Positions 44,614 to 53,555 of a DNA stretch of 64,000 bases are shown here, in pieces. Positions within the stretch are counted from its first letter, which is position 1. The number at the start of each line of letters is the position of its first letter. The position numbers and the translations under genes were made by a program. The stretch comes from Halieaceae bacterium UBA6060 (GTDB lineage Bacteria > Pseudomonadota > Gammaproteobacteria > Pseudomonadales > Halieaceae). The notes under the pieces are model-generated. The model was given only the letters and a program-made list of their open reading frames with translations, made no database searches and was not told the origin of the DNA. The stretch is from NCBI GenBank assembly GCA_002428935.1, contig DIYG01000026.1:22171-86170 (forward strand), written 5' to 3'.

Positions 44614-45146
44614 ATCCGGCGCCCTTTCTTGAAGAAATCGCCTCTATGAACCAGGCCTGGGACATTGCTACAGGGCGGCAGGACAAAATTCGTGTGCAAC
44701 GCGAGGCCCTGGCCATTCCCCTTCGCGGTCTGCGTAAATCTGCCCTCCAGGGACGGAAGCGCCGCGACGTCTGTGAGAGCCGTTGGACCAGCGGCTCAAA
44801 GGACTTTCCCCTGGCCTGCGAGTTCATTCGCGACACCGCCAGCACCCTCGGTTGTGACCCGGGCCGAGCCAAGATCGTCAGTCTTCCCCCGGGACGTCGG
44901 GTTTATCCGCACATCGATCGAGGCGACTACTACCGCCTCCACGGCCGTTTTCATCTGGTTCTCCGCTCCTCCCACGGCTCCCTACTCCGGGCCGGTAAGG
45001 AAACTCAACGACTCCAGCCCGGTGAGCTATGGTGGTTTGACAACAAACAGGTACATGAAGCCTGGAATGACGGTACGGAGAACCGCATTCATCTGATCTT
45101 CGATTTGTTACCCCACACGCACCGCCTGGCCGCCACAGGAACTTAG
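44580..45146 (+). CDS. Aspartyl/asparaginyl beta-hydroxylase-like Fe(II)/2-oxoglutarate dioxygenase
   Basis: 188 aa from GTG 44580 with GAGGAG 9 nt upstream; it overlaps the fusion-protein gene by 34 bp. The facial triad is visible as His111-x-Asp113 ([18 protein letters not shown]) and His159 (NKQVHEAWN), with a 2-oxoglutarate-binding Arg169 (ENRIHLIFD). The family hydroxylates Asp/Asn side chains or related amino acids in peptides and natural products. As the last gene of the operon it could tailor the product. Its stop overlaps the convergent folD by 4 bp. Confidence 0.85.
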   Translation: MRYFALIRDGIDPAPFLEEIASMNQAWDIATGRQDKIRVQREALAIPLRGLRKSALQGRKRRDVCESRWTSGSKDFPLACEFIRDTASTLGCDPGRAKIVSLPPGRRVYPHIDRGDYYRLHGRFHLVLRSSHGSLLRAGKETQRLQPGELWWFDNKQVHEAWNDGTENRIHLIFDLLPHTHRLAATGT

Positions 45147-46036
45147 GTCAGGCGACAGTCCACACCAGCCTGGCGACACGCCGCCACGACGGTGTTACGC
45201 AATAGGCAGGCGATGGTCATGGGGCCAACGCCGCCGGGAACCGGAGTGATAGCGGCGGCTTGTTGCGCCGCTTCCTCATAGGCCACGTCACCGACCAAAC
45301 GCCCTTTGTCCTGCCCGGGAACCTCGACTCGATTGATTCCCACATCGATGACCACGGCACCGGCTTTAACCCAATCGCCCCGAATCATCTCGGGGCGACC
45401 CACTGCCGCCACGAGAATGTCGGCGCTACGACAAAGCGCCGGAAGGTCTTTCGTACGGGAATGGGCAATGGTCACCGTGCAGCTTTCCCGAAGGAGCAGT
45501 TGCGCCATGGGCTTGCCCACGATATTGCTGCGCCCGACCACAACAGCGTCCTTCCCCGCCAACCCCTCGGGGAACACTTCCTTGAGCATCATCAGACAGC
45601 CAAAGGGAGTACAGGGCACCAGGGCATTCGGATCGCCATTGGACAGCCCGCCTGTATTCATCGGGTGAAAGCCATCCACGTCCTTGGCCGGGTTGATCGC
45701 TTCGATCACACGCTGAGCATCGACATGAGCTGGCAGGGGAAGCTGGACCAAAATCCCGCTGACGGCGGGATCCTCATTGAGCCTAGCTACCAGCGCCAAA
45801 AGCTCTTCCTCGCTGGTACTGTCTGGCAGCTTATGCTCAAAGCTGCGCATACCAACCTCGAGGGTTTGCCGCCCTTTATTGCGGACGTAGACCTGACTGG
45901 CGGGGTCTTCACCCACAAGAACCACGGCGAGGCCAGGCGTTAAGTCATGGGTCTGGCCCACGCGCTCAACTTCTTCTTTAACTCGATCACGCAAGGCCTT
46001 GGCCATGGCTTTTCCATCAATCAAGGTCGTACTCAT
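45143..46036 (-). CDS. folD: FolD, methylenetetrahydrofolate dehydrogenase / cyclohydrolase
   Basis: 297 aa. Family motifs: [14 protein letters not shown] with the catalytic Lys/Tyr region, [35 protein letters not shown] (NADP-binding) and [18 protein letters not shown]. It interconverts methylene-, methenyl- and formyl-tetrahydrofolate for purine and formylmethionine synthesis. It is monocistronic; the upstream 320 bp lead to the divergent receptor gene. Confidence 0.97.
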   Translation of the reverse strand: MSTTLIDGKAMAKALRDRVKEEVERVGQTHDLTPGLAVVLVGEDPASQVYVRNKGRQTLEVGMRSFEHKLPDSTSEEELLALVARLNEDPAVSGILVQLPLPAHVDAQRVIEAINPAKDVDGFHPMNTGGLSNGDPNALVPCTPFGCLMMLKEVFPEGLAGKDAVVVGRSNIVGKPMAQLLLRESCTVTIAHSRTKDLPALCRSADILVAAVGRPEMIRGDWVKAGAVVIDVGINRVEVPGQDKGRLVGDVAYEEAAQQAAAITPVPGGVGPMTIACLLRNTVVAACRQAGVDCRLT

Positions 46037-46358
46037 TCGGTCCTCGTAACCCTATTTCTGTCCTAAAGAGGCGGCGGTAATACCTCTCATTTAAGTGTGC
46101 CTATTGTACCGCGCCATCGTCGCTGAGCGGGTAGGCCGGGAGGCGGTCAGCGCGAGCTTCCAGCTCTACAGATTGCAATCGCGGCTAGCGGGAACACCTG
46201 ATTGGCGATCGGTCGCGCCCAAGTAGCTGTGAGGGGAATTTCAAAAAACCATCAGATTTTTGTCATGGGACTTTAACCCAAGGAAGCGAGAGTTTTGCGC
46301 GCTGTTACCTGAATCGAAGCTGGCCGCCGCCTTTCTCGTCCACTTCCCGGAGCCCATC
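46037..46358. other. Intergenic region, folD / TonB receptor
   Basis: About 320 bp between divergent genes. It contains no convincing RNA gene or hairpin. An open frame from 46260 simply extends the receptor gene upstream without protein-like sequence. It presumably carries both promoters; TACAAT reading toward folD near 46105 is a possible -10 without a good -35. Confidence 0.4.
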
Positions 46359-48854
46359 ATGAACACGCCTCGTAGATCCAAGCCCTTCGCCACTGCGATC
46401 GTCTGTGGTCTAACGGTATCCACGTTCGCCGAAGCGCAAACCTCCGGCGCTATCGAGGAAACCGTAGTTTTCGCGACCTCCATCAAGCAATCTGAAGCTT
46501 CCGCCATTTTGACCAAGCGCGAGGCGCTGAACGTCGTAGACGCAATCTCCGCGGACACTATCGGGCGCTTTCCCGATCAAAATCTCGCCGATTCCCTTGC
46601 CCGTGTTCCCGGCATTGCCATCGAAAGGGATCAGGGCCAAGCAAGGTACGTCAATCTCCGCGGCGCGCCATTTCGCTACACAGCCATCGGCTTTGATGGT
46701 ATCGACGTCCCAGGCGCTGAGAACGGTCGTATTCCCCGTTTTGACAGCTTCCCTGCGGTCATCACCCGCCAGCTAAAGGTCAACAAGGCCGTAATGGCCA
46801 ACATGCCCGGCGAGGCCGTGTCAGGCTTCATCGACATCGAAACCCATAGCCCCTTCGACCAGGAGGGCTGGGGAGCAGCCGTGGACTTTGGCTTGGGTGA
46901 GCAGGATCTCGGCGGTGGCGACGTGGAGCGCGGCGCCCTTCGCTTGAGTTGGTCCGGCGAGCGCTTTGGTGTGTTGGGTTTTTACTCCGAGAACAGCCGA
47001 GAGCAGACTACCGACAACCGCGAATTCGAATTTGGCCTTAGCGATGATGGAACGCCCATCCCAGTAAGTGTCGACTTTCGTAACTACGAAATAACCCGAT
47101 CGGATCAAGCCTACGGCGGCACCCTGGAATACCGGGATGAGGGAGCTATCTCACGGGTCTACTTCACAACGCTTTACTCCGAGTTCACCGATGAAGAACA
47201 GCGCAATCAATTTGTTTTTGACTTCCTGGCGCCGCAACCGGGCTTGACCGCAGAGGGGGCTCCACTTTCCGTGAGTCGTGTGCTCCAGGACGGTGTTTAC
47301 GAGAACAGCACGTTTACCAATACATTAGGCATCGAATTCGAAGTCGCCGGCTTCGACGTTCATGCCGCGTACAACTACACGGAAACGGAATTTCTGCAGA
47401 ACCTTCCCCTGCCCTTCGAGACGGCAGGTTTTGCGGCGGTTGTTAATGACACTCCCGTCCCATTCCTCGGGGATTACGACTTCAGAAGCCAGACCGATCC
47501 CAAGTTATTCCTCAGTTCACCACTAGCCCCCGGAGCGTCCGCGGACCCGGCTGACGCAGTGTTTCTTGCCCAGCTGGGCATCGTCGTCTTCAACCCTCTG
47601 GATCAGGAGATCGATAAGTTCAAGCTCGACATAAATCGTGAAATAAGTGCGGCATCGAGTATCGATTTCGGCTTACAGCTTGATCAGCGCGAAGCCGTGG
47701 GAGGCTCACTCAATCAGGCGGTCTTGCCGTTCCCAACGGACTCCGTGAACATCAACGACTTCAACACGGGTCGACTCTGGCGATCGAATCTCACCAACAC
47801 CATTGGTGGCACCTACTATGACAATGCGGGGCTCAATCAGGCGTGGCGCGACACACCGCTCTATCCATCGAACGAAATACCGCCAAACCTGAGGGTCAAT
47901 ATCAACGAGGACATCCTCGCGCTGTATGGCATGTACACGCAGCAGTTTCCCTGGGGAAGTGTGGTGCTCGGGCTACGGGTTGAACAGACCGATGTGGAAA
48001 ATCAGGGCCTGGACGGACTCGTTATCGAAGATGACTTCACCAACTGGTTACCCAATGCGCATCTCAACTACAGCTTTACCGAAGATCTTCGACTCCGGGT
48101 TTCGGCCAGCTCAGGGGTGAATCGACCCACCTACAATGAATGGCGCGCCACCGCGGCCATCGATCCCATCGAAATGGAAATCCGTGGTGGGAACCCCAGG
48201 CTCGAAGCGGAAGAGTCCTATGGGGTTGATGTGTCCCTAGAGTACTACCTTGAGAACGGTGGCCTGCTCTCTGCCGCTTACTTTTATCGTGTCGTCGACA
48301 ACGTCATCTACGCAGATTCCGCTCCCGTAAACGGTGGGATATTTGATCCGGCCTTGGCCGATCAGGATTTCACTTACATCGGTTTCCTCAATGGCGATGA
48401 CGGGGAGTTCACGGGCATTGAACTCAACGCGGTGTACTTTGCCGACGCGTTGTTGCCCGGACTCGGGGTAAGCGCGAACGTCACCCTGGCCGATTCAGAG
48501 TTTACCCAGCAGAACGGTGAGACTCAGGGATTGCCCGGCACCTCAGACATGATCTACAACGTCGCCCTCTTCTACGAGAACTTTGGATTCTCCGCCCGCC
48601 TTAACTATAGCTGGCGCGACGAATGGATCTCACCCATCGAAGATCCCGAGGAAGTGTGGGGCGAGATGGAACGCCTGGATGCTCAAATCAACTACACCCT
48701 GCCCTTTGACCTTTCTGGCGCCGAAGCGAGTGTCTACGCCAGTTTCAACAACCTAACCGATGAAACCGATGTGCGTTTTGCGGGAAATGGAACGATTAAT
48801 CAGGCAGAGAGCTTTGGATTTCACTACTTACTCGGTGTCCGCCTGAACTACTAG
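46359..48854 (+). CDS. TonB-dependent outer-membrane receptor
   Basis: 831 aa from the ATG at 46359, which has GGAG 8 nt upstream; the longer frame from 46260 would precede the signal peptide (TAIVCGLTVSTFAEAQ). TonB box-like EETVVFAT near the mature N-terminus. The plug domain contains VVDAISADTIGRFPDQNLADSLARVPGIAIERDQGQARYVNLRG. The 22-strand barrel ends in LLGVRLNY. This plug type is common in receptors for glycans and other organic nutrients in marine Proteobacteria, not classical siderophore receptors. It probably forms an operon with the phosphatase-like gene 72 nt downstream. Confidence 0.92.
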   Translation: MNTPRRSKPFATAIVCGLTVSTFAEAQTSGAIEETVVFATSIKQSEASAILTKREALNVVDAISADTIGRFPDQNLADSLARVPGIAIERDQGQARYVNLRGAPFRYTAIGFDGIDVPGAENGRIPRFDSFPAVITRQLKVNKAVMANMPGEAVSGFIDIETHSPFDQEGWGAAVDFGLGEQDLGGGDVERGALRLSWSGERFGVLGFYSENSREQTTDNREFEFGLSDDGTPIPVSVDFRNYEITRSDQAYGGTLEYRDEGAISRVYFTTLYSEFTDEEQRNQFVFDFLAPQPGLTAEGAPLSVSRVLQDGVYENSTFTNTLGIEFEVAGFDVHAAYNYTETEFLQNLPLPFETAGFAAVVNDTPVPFLGDYDFRSQTDPKLFLSSPLAPGASADPADAVFLAQLGIVVFNPLDQEIDKFKLDINREISAASSIDFGLQLDQREAVGGSLNQAVLPFPTDSVNINDFNTGRLWRSNLTNTIGGTYYDNAGLNQAWRDTPLYPSNEIPPNLRVNINEDILALYGMYTQQFPWGSVVLGLRVEQTDVENQGLDGLVIEDDFTNWLPNAHLNYSFTEDLRLRVSASSGVNRPTYNEWRATAAIDPIEMEIRGGNPRLEAEESYGVDVSLEYYLENGGLLSAAYFYRVVDNVIYADSAPVNGGIFDPALADQDFTYIGFLNGDDGEFTGIELNAVYFADALLPGLGVSANVTLADSEFTQQNGETQGLPGTSDMIYNVALFYENFGFSARLNYSWRDEWISPIEDPEEVWGEMERLDAQINYTLPFDLSGAEASVYASFNNLTDETDVRFAGNGTINQAESFGFHYLLGVRLNY

Positions 48855-48926
48855 TTGACGGGTCCTGCGAGTAACGGACTATCACCCCGGGCCGTGACCT
48901 ACGGCCCGTTCGCTCAGGAAAACCTT

Positions 48927-49829
48927 ATGATCAGAATCATTGTATTGGCGTTGCTAACGTTCGTGACGCTGCCTTCCGTCGCGGATTCGTCTCCCGTTTC
49001 AACACCTGAGGCGGGCCAGACCGAAGCCAGTCTTTTAAGAAGCTATCGGCGACTTCTGCCTCTTGAAGGGGGCTCCAACTTCCGTGACCTGGGTGGCTAC
49101 CCAACCAGGGACGGGCTGACCATACGGCGTGGCCAGCTGTTCCGCTCCGGTGCCATGGCCGGGCTCACCGCCGCCGATATGAACTACCTCAACGAGTTCG
49201 GTTTTCAAACCGTTGTGGATCTGCGTTCGGCGGAAGAGCTCGAGCTTTATCCCAACTCCTGGGTGACGCAGGCCGACATTGACTATCTCTACCACGAGTA
49301 CTCAATGATGGAGCTGATGAAACAGGCAAGCTCGCAGGGAGAGGCCATTCGCGGAGACTACAGTGCCATGTACCAATACATGGCGGACATGCTGAAGCCG
49401 CAACTGCGCCTGTACTTTGATGCGCTCCTCGCTGGCAGCACTCCCCTGGTTGTGAACTGTTCCGCCGGCCAAGATCGCACAGGAATAACAAGCGCCCTCC
49501 TTCTCGCGACACTGGGCGTGGAGCGAGAACTCATCTTTGAGGATTATCTGCTGTCCACGGACTTTCGCCGCCCGGGGAACGAAAAAGGGGATGTTGACCT
49601 GGAAGCCGCTGCAGACACCAACGCTTTTGCAGCCATGATGCTTAAGTACGCGGAACGACAGGACAGCGAACGGCCCAACCCCCTGGTGACCGCCGACGGA
49701 ACTCCCTTCCTCGCGTTCACCTTCGCAGCCATAGAAACCCGTTACGGAAGTATCTCGAAGTACCTTGAGGACGAAATCGGGGTAAGCCTGGCAGAACAGG
49801 CACAGCTTCGAGAGATGTATCTGGAGTAA
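48927..49829 (+). CDS. Exported tyrosine/serine-phosphatase-like protein (DSP/PTP superfamily)
   Basis: 300 aa from the ATG at 48927 with AGGAAA upstream. Signal peptide 1-19 (IRIIVLALLTFVTLPSVAD). The family opening GGSNFRDLGGYPTRDGLTIRRGQLFRSG is followed by VVDLRSAEE and the P-loop C178-SAGQDRTG with catalytic Cys178 and Arg184. It is related to bacterial PTPs that act on phosphotyrosine, phosphoinositides or other phospho-esters. A periplasmic location next to a TonB receptor suggests removal of phosphate from an imported substrate. The substrate is unknown. Confidence 0.88.
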   Translation: MIRIIVLALLTFVTLPSVADSSPVSTPEAGQTEASLLRSYRRLLPLEGGSNFRDLGGYPTRDGLTIRRGQLFRSGAMAGLTAADMNYLNEFGFQTVVDLRSAEELELYPNSWVTQADIDYLYHEYSMMELMKQASSQGEAIRGDYSAMYQYMADMLKPQLRLYFDALLAGSTPLVVNCSAGQDRTGITSALLLATLGVERELIFEDYLLSTDFRRPGNEKGDVDLEAAADTNAFAAMMLKYAERQDSERPNPLVTADGTPFLAFTFAAIETRYGSISKYLEDEIGVSLAEQAQLREMYLE

Positions 49830-49851
49830 CGCGGGATTTAGGCGTAGGCGG

Positions 49852-50259
49852 CTAACGGGAGCGGCGATTCTCCGCAGAGTTTACCGTCTCGCCTCCGTTT
49901 TCTTTCCAGGACTGGTAGCCTCCATCGACATGTGCGACCGCCTCCAGCCCCATATCCTGAAGCGTCGCAGCGGCCAGCGCTGAACGCCAAGACGATCGGC
50001 AAAACAGCACCAGCTCTTTAGCCTCGCCCAAGGCCTCCTTGTAGTAGGGGCTATCCGGATCCACCCAGAATTCGAGCATACCTCGGGGGGCGTGAAAGGC
50101 GCCGGGGATCGTGCCCTCTCGCTCTAGTTCTCGGGCGTCACGGATGTCGACAAAGAGCACGTTCGAGTCATTCAGTTTGTCTTTGGCTTCGTCGATGCTC
50201 AGGCTGCGTACGCGGGCGTTCGCCTCAGCAACCAGTTGCCGGGAGGATTTCTTCAACAT
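49852..50259 (-). CDS. Rhodanese-like sulfurtransferase
   Basis: 135 aa from the ATG at 50259; the frame runs on to 50436 but that part is not conserved-looking and crosses the island border. Single rhodanese domain: VLFVDIRDARELEREGTIPGAFHAPRG, active-site Cys87 in LVLFCRSSWRSALAAATLQDMG and HVDGGYQSWKENGG. It transfers sulfane sulfur or acts as a sulfur carrier in the cytoplasm. It lies just outside the tRNA-Thr island on the left. Confidence 0.9.
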   Translation of the reverse strand: MLKKSSRQLVAEANARVRSLSIDEAKDKLNDSNVLFVDIRDARELEREGTIPGAFHAPRGMLEFWVDPDSPYYKEALGEAKELVLFCRSSWRSALAAATLQDMGLEAVAHVDGGYQSWKENGGETVNSAENRRSR

Positions 50260-50371
50260 TACCGGGTGCCCATGTTTTCGGGGTGGGATTCTAACGCAGC
50301 TTGAGCTGGCTGAGCGTATGCTCCTTGGTGCTAGAAAGAGCTGTTTCCCATGTGCCAAGAAAGCACCTTTT

Positions 50372-50400
50372 GGAGATGGTGCCGACGAGAGGATTTGAAC
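50372..50400 (-). repeat. Left attachment-site copy: displaced 3' end of tRNA-Thr
   Basis: 29 bp identical to 53556-53584, comprising the last 24 nt of tRNA-Thr(CGU) including CCA plus 5 bp of downstream flank. The match extends to 34 of 35 bp if CCTTT and one mismatch are included (50366-50400 versus 53550-53584). It marks the far end of a 3.2-kb insertion and is the original tRNA 3' end displaced by it. Confidence 0.85.
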
Positions 50401-50487
50401 TACTGTATCCCTGAAGAGGGGCGCTTGCGGCGACACGTGGATTAAAGGACTTCCTCACTTGCGTTCGCTTAACCGACGGTAGATTTG

Positions 50488-51141
50488 TTATGAGAGTATG
50501 TCACGAACAGATCGGGTTTTGGGCCTTAAGGCTGGAGCACCTATTGAGCCGTCTAAAATCCCCGCCTGAGAAAGTCGAGCATGAACAGCTTTCCTGTACC
50601 TTTCCTTTGGAACTCGCCACGCATAGTGAGGAATCTTTAGGACTCTGTTCTTTCCAGAAAACTGCCGTAGAAGAATGTCCTCTACGTCGTTCCCAAAAGC
50701 GACCAGCGTACAAGAATCCGCGCCAATTCGCGAAAGCTCAGCACGAAGCCTGTCACAGTGCTCCAGCTCTTCCACGGGGTGCTGCCGAAGATACTTCCTC
50801 ATGTTTTGCGAGGATGGCTCCTTAAAGTCCTTTATTACATCTGTCATGTAGCCACCCCAAAGCGGGGTCCCTTCCAGTGCAAACCGCGCTTTATAGACCT
50901 CGCCGTTTTCACCGTGGAAGTTTGACAGCGGCATCTCTACATCGATAGTCGAGATGTTAAGTCCAACCATCACAAAGTTGGTGTGTAGTTGCCTCAGCAC
51001 TAAACCATAGTTCGACTCATCAAAGACGGACAGATCTCCCATATTGCTCTTCGGACGCCCGTTTGCAGCGGGCCATATTGCCCAGCTGGCAAAGAACCCA
51101 AATTCATCTCTGACAAGTTCAAAAATCTCTCTTGTTACCAA
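50488..51141 (-). CDS. Island hypothetical protein, possibly uracil-DNA-glycosylase-fold
   Basis: 217 aa from a TTG start; the frame has no ATG, so the true start may be missing. Not firmly recognised. The pattern FGFFASWAIWP...VGLNIST...PLSNFHG...GTPLWGGYMTDVIKD...TLVAFGNDVEDILLRQF...LKIPHYAWRVPKERY is like a family of mobile-island proteins with a uracil-DNA-glycosylase-like alpha/beta layout (early GLNIS, late HY motif). A DNA-repair or defence role is possible but unproven. Codon use is more AT-rich than that of flanking genes. Confidence 0.65.
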   Translation of the reverse strand: MVTREIFELVRDEFGFFASWAIWPAANGRPKSNMGDLSVFDESNYGLVLRQLHTNFVMVGLNISTIDVEMPLSNFHGENGEVYKARFALEGTPLWGGYMTDVIKDFKEPSSQNMRKYLRQHPVEELEHCDRLRAELSRIGADSCTLVAFGNDVEDILLRQFSGKNRVLKIPHYAWRVPKERYRKAVHARLSQAGILDGSIGAPALRPKTRSVRDILS

Positions 51142-51753
51142 AGCCCAGCCCTCAAATGCGGATGCTTTTCAATATCGGATGCCACTCTCTAAAACTCTCT
51201 GTTCATTGGTAGGTAACACTAATCCCACAGGATTCTCCACACCTCTAGCCTAGGTAGGTAAGTTATGAGTGGGCCATGACTAACACCTAGTAAAACAGGC
51301 CTGTCATCTGCTCGGTAAGAATCAACGTAGCTGATCACCAGTACCAAGCCTTCTTTGTTCTGAGCGACTAGTGCTGAACTTTTCTGGATTCAAGCCAGTA
51401 CTAGCGGCACAACGCGCCTCCTTATAACTCAGAAGCTACTTGAAGTGGTTTGCGGGCCTAAGGCGCGGGTCGGCACGGAACACCTATGGCACACAGCAAC
51501 GGCTGGGTTCTCATTCTAGCTAGGCGAAGTCTCTCTATGTTAAGCAGATGGATTGGCCTCGCCCCTTTTACTGAGCTATCACTCTTCAACGACTACGCCC
51601 GTCGTCAGGCTTGCTGTCGCCCTATAAGAGCAATATTCTCAGCAAGAGTTCGCCTGCTTCCATTAGAACCCGATGGGCAGCCTCGCCGCTGTTCGGAATG
51701 GATAGCTCTAGTGTTTTGCAGCCTGCTTGCCGCCTAGTGGTAGATATAAAAAT
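51142..51753. other. Island intergenic stretch without recognised genes
   Basis: About 610 bp. Short open frames (for example 51486-51737) are not protein-like. No clear tRNA, CRISPR or strong terminator is seen; GC is lower than outside the island. Confidence 0.4.
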
Positions 51754-52410
51754 ATGTCTGAAGAATCGAATACGAGCACGCCAGCACTGTCGGCAGCTGT
51801 AATGTCAGCAGAAGATAGTCACTTCGTCGTCATACCCTGTGAACCCTCTGAATTCGGCGGTTTCGTTTCCGGCCTTCTTGGAAAGGCTCAAGTTATGAAG
51901 GGGGCCGTGGAGGGAGTGTTTGATGTTGGCTTCGAAGAAATTGAGAACGTCTTTCACCTGGTTGCCACTAGAGTAAAGGATCAAAATGAGGGGTCGCTAG
52001 CGCACTTTTCGATTACGGTGCACTACGATAATGGAACTTCAATCACGCATCATGACGTTTCGCAGTTTCGGAGCTACAACCCTGTCGAATCGTGCCACCC
52101 TTTTGAGGTTGTGCTGAATTTTACGTACCTAATCAGCTTTCCCAATAAGTCATCTCCGGAAAAACAAGAGATCCAAGTGGCAATGGTTGCGGATAGTGAC
52201 GCTGCCAGAAACCGCCGCAGACATTACACGGATGGTGCCTTTGAGTATGAAATTCACTACACAAATAGAACCTGGGCAACAGATATCGGCAGCCTACTCA
52301 AGAATCATGGCGAAAGATTCATTGAGCGAACAGCAAAACTGAAGCGTTTTTTCCGTCGATACAACGACATCTTTCTATCCACACTTAGCTCCGTAGTTTT
52401 AATTAACTAA
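51754..52410 (+). CDS. Island hypothetical protein, probable N-terminal part of a frameshifted membrane protein
   Basis: 218 aa from the ATG at 51754. Not recognised. A soluble beta-rich domain (HFSITVHYDNGTSITHHDVSQF; HPFEVVLNFTYLISFPNKSSPEKQEIQVAM; AFEYEIHYTNRTWATDIG) is followed by a basic patch (TAKLKRFFRRYND) and then the start of a hydrophobic segment (IFLSTLSSVVLIN) that is cut off by TAA. The next frame continues the hydrophobic stretch, suggesting a single gene broken by a one-base shift near 52400. Could sense a ligand and signal through the membrane; inference only. Confidence 0.6.
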   Translation: MSEESNTSTPALSAAVMSAEDSHFVVIPCEPSEFGGFVSGLLGKAQVMKGAVEGVFDVGFEEIENVFHLVATRVKDQNEGSLAHFSITVHYDNGTSITHHDVSQFRSYNPVESCHPFEVVLNFTYLISFPNKSSPEKQEIQVAMVADSDAARNRRRHYTDGAFEYEIHYTNRTWATDIGSLLKNHGERFIERTAKLKRFFRRYNDIFLSTLSSVVLIN

Positions 52411-52426
52411 AGTAATCATTGCCTGG

Positions 52427-52765
52427 GTGTTACACGCGTTTAACACATTCGGGAGTTATTCCCGACTTGATACGCTTTCGGGTGCGGAATTCGTTGAGTT
52501 ACTTCGATTCACCGTGGGAGGGGTGGCAGTCTTAACCGTACTTGCGGTACTTCTTCGTTTAATAGTAAAAATCACTGAATATCACATCTATCAAAGTCTA
52601 GATTCGTTCATTGTTTTGTCATCGTCTGACGAAGAGCGGCGTAAGAAGGTGAAGAAGAAGGTCTTTCGCAAGTGGGCCCTTATTGGCGCTACTTGGGCGT
52701 CAAGTATTATGGCCGGGCTCGTGGCTAACTACATAAATCATGCGGGGTACTTTTTACCCTCATAA
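52427..52765 (+). CDS. Island membrane protein fragment or partner (two membrane helices)
   Basis: 112 aa from GTG 52427; the frame is open from 52403. Two hydrophobic helices, at about 27-49 and 87-105, flank a charged cytoplasmic segment (SSSDEERRKKVKKKVFRKW). The frame is +1 relative to the preceding gene, and upstream codons read LTKVIIAWVLH, continuing that gene's truncated membrane helix. It may be the C-terminal half of one ancestral gene, or a separate coupled gene. No family recognised. Confidence 0.5.
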   Translation: MLHAFNTFGSYSRLDTLSGAEFVELLRFTVGGVAVLTVLAVLLRLIVKITEYHIYQSLDSFIVLSSSDEERRKKVKKKVFRKWALIGATWASSIMAGLVANYINHAGYFLPS

Positions 52766-53167
52766 ATTGAAAAGGCGGAACACGCGATACTATCCGAGCG
52801 ACGTGCTCTCCAATAAATGCGGGCCGTACCTACCTCCTTCTCACGTTCTCTTTAGAATCCCTCGAAAACCCTTAGTCCCTCTGTGAGCGCTTACTACTTG
52901 TCGCCTCCGGAGCCACTCATAGCTGTCTCACCGACCCCAGCTAATACTAGGCGCATCATAGGTCATCAGCGACCTTGCGTGGCTTGCCCAGTGGTCGGAG
53001 CCCCAGCTGTTTCCGAATATAAAGAGACCCCAAACTTGCTTTTACGCTAGAGCAGTCTCACCCCAAGCCACCCCCGATCTCCTTGCGCTCCCCGAGGGTT
53101 GTGAGTATCGATAGATAGCTCACAGAATAGACCGAAGATATGGTTCACGAATTTCAGCAATAGCATA
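52766..53167. other. Island intergenic stretch without recognised genes
   Basis: About 400 bp between the membrane protein and the transposase remnant. No coding, RNA or repeat signal could be supported. Confidence 0.4.
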
Positions 53168-53527
53168 AAAGCGGTTCACAACAACGAGCGCCTCCACGAG
53201 GCCTTGAGAGGCTGGCACCCGGCGGAAGAGTATAGAACTTCAGCTTGCGAACACCGGCCGGCTGAGGTGCCCCAGTACCCGTTCTACGACAACACGGCGA
53301 AGGTGACGAAATGCAACCGTATCTGTATGGGGCGCCGCAAGATCAACCTCGGCGCGGTCTTTGCCGGCCAGTTCGTCGGGGCCAGGGAAGTCGCAGACGA
53401 TGTCTGGACCGTCAGCTTCATGGAGTATGATCTGGGTTTATTCGACAGAACCGTTAACCGAGTAGAGCCCGTTGGGGGGGAACCCCTTCGCTCTGAAAGT
53501 GTTACCCACGTCCTCGGAATAAACTGT
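53168..53527 (+). pseudogene. Transposase C-terminal remnant (integrase-core, IS481-like)
   Basis: The frame reads AVHNNERLHEAL (53174 on) and then GWHPAEEY, VPQYPFYDNTAKVTKCNRICMGRRKINL, VFAGQFVGAREVADDVWTVSFMEYDLGLFD and NRVEPV. This is the C-terminal portion of DDE integrase-core transposases of the IS481-like type: the NNERxHEAL motif followed by the RICxGxxKINxxxVFAGQxVG block. The catalytic DDE core is absent, so it is a dead fragment. The open frame continues past the remnant into the tRNA gene, which is not part of the protein. No terminal inverted repeats were found. Confidence 0.75.
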
Positions 53528-53555
53528 CACCGATGTGACGAGAATGGACCCTTTG

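Larger units (their letters stand above)
50401..53555. mobile_element. Small tRNA-Thr genomic island (no integrase seen)
   Basis: About 3.15 kb between the two 29-bp repeats. Base composition is visibly more AT-rich than the flanks, gene density is low, and the contents are three unrecognised frames and a transposase remnant. No intact integrase or recombinase is present, so it is either a decayed element or a satellite mobilised in trans. Confidence 0.75.

Noticed and set aside
50260..50436. N-terminal extension of the rhodanese frame
   Set aside because: It crosses the island attachment repeat and precedes the natural start MLKKSSRQ; not conserved-looking.
51486..51737. 83-aa frame in the island
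   Set aside because: No ribosome binding site, no domain-like pattern, and low-quality composition.
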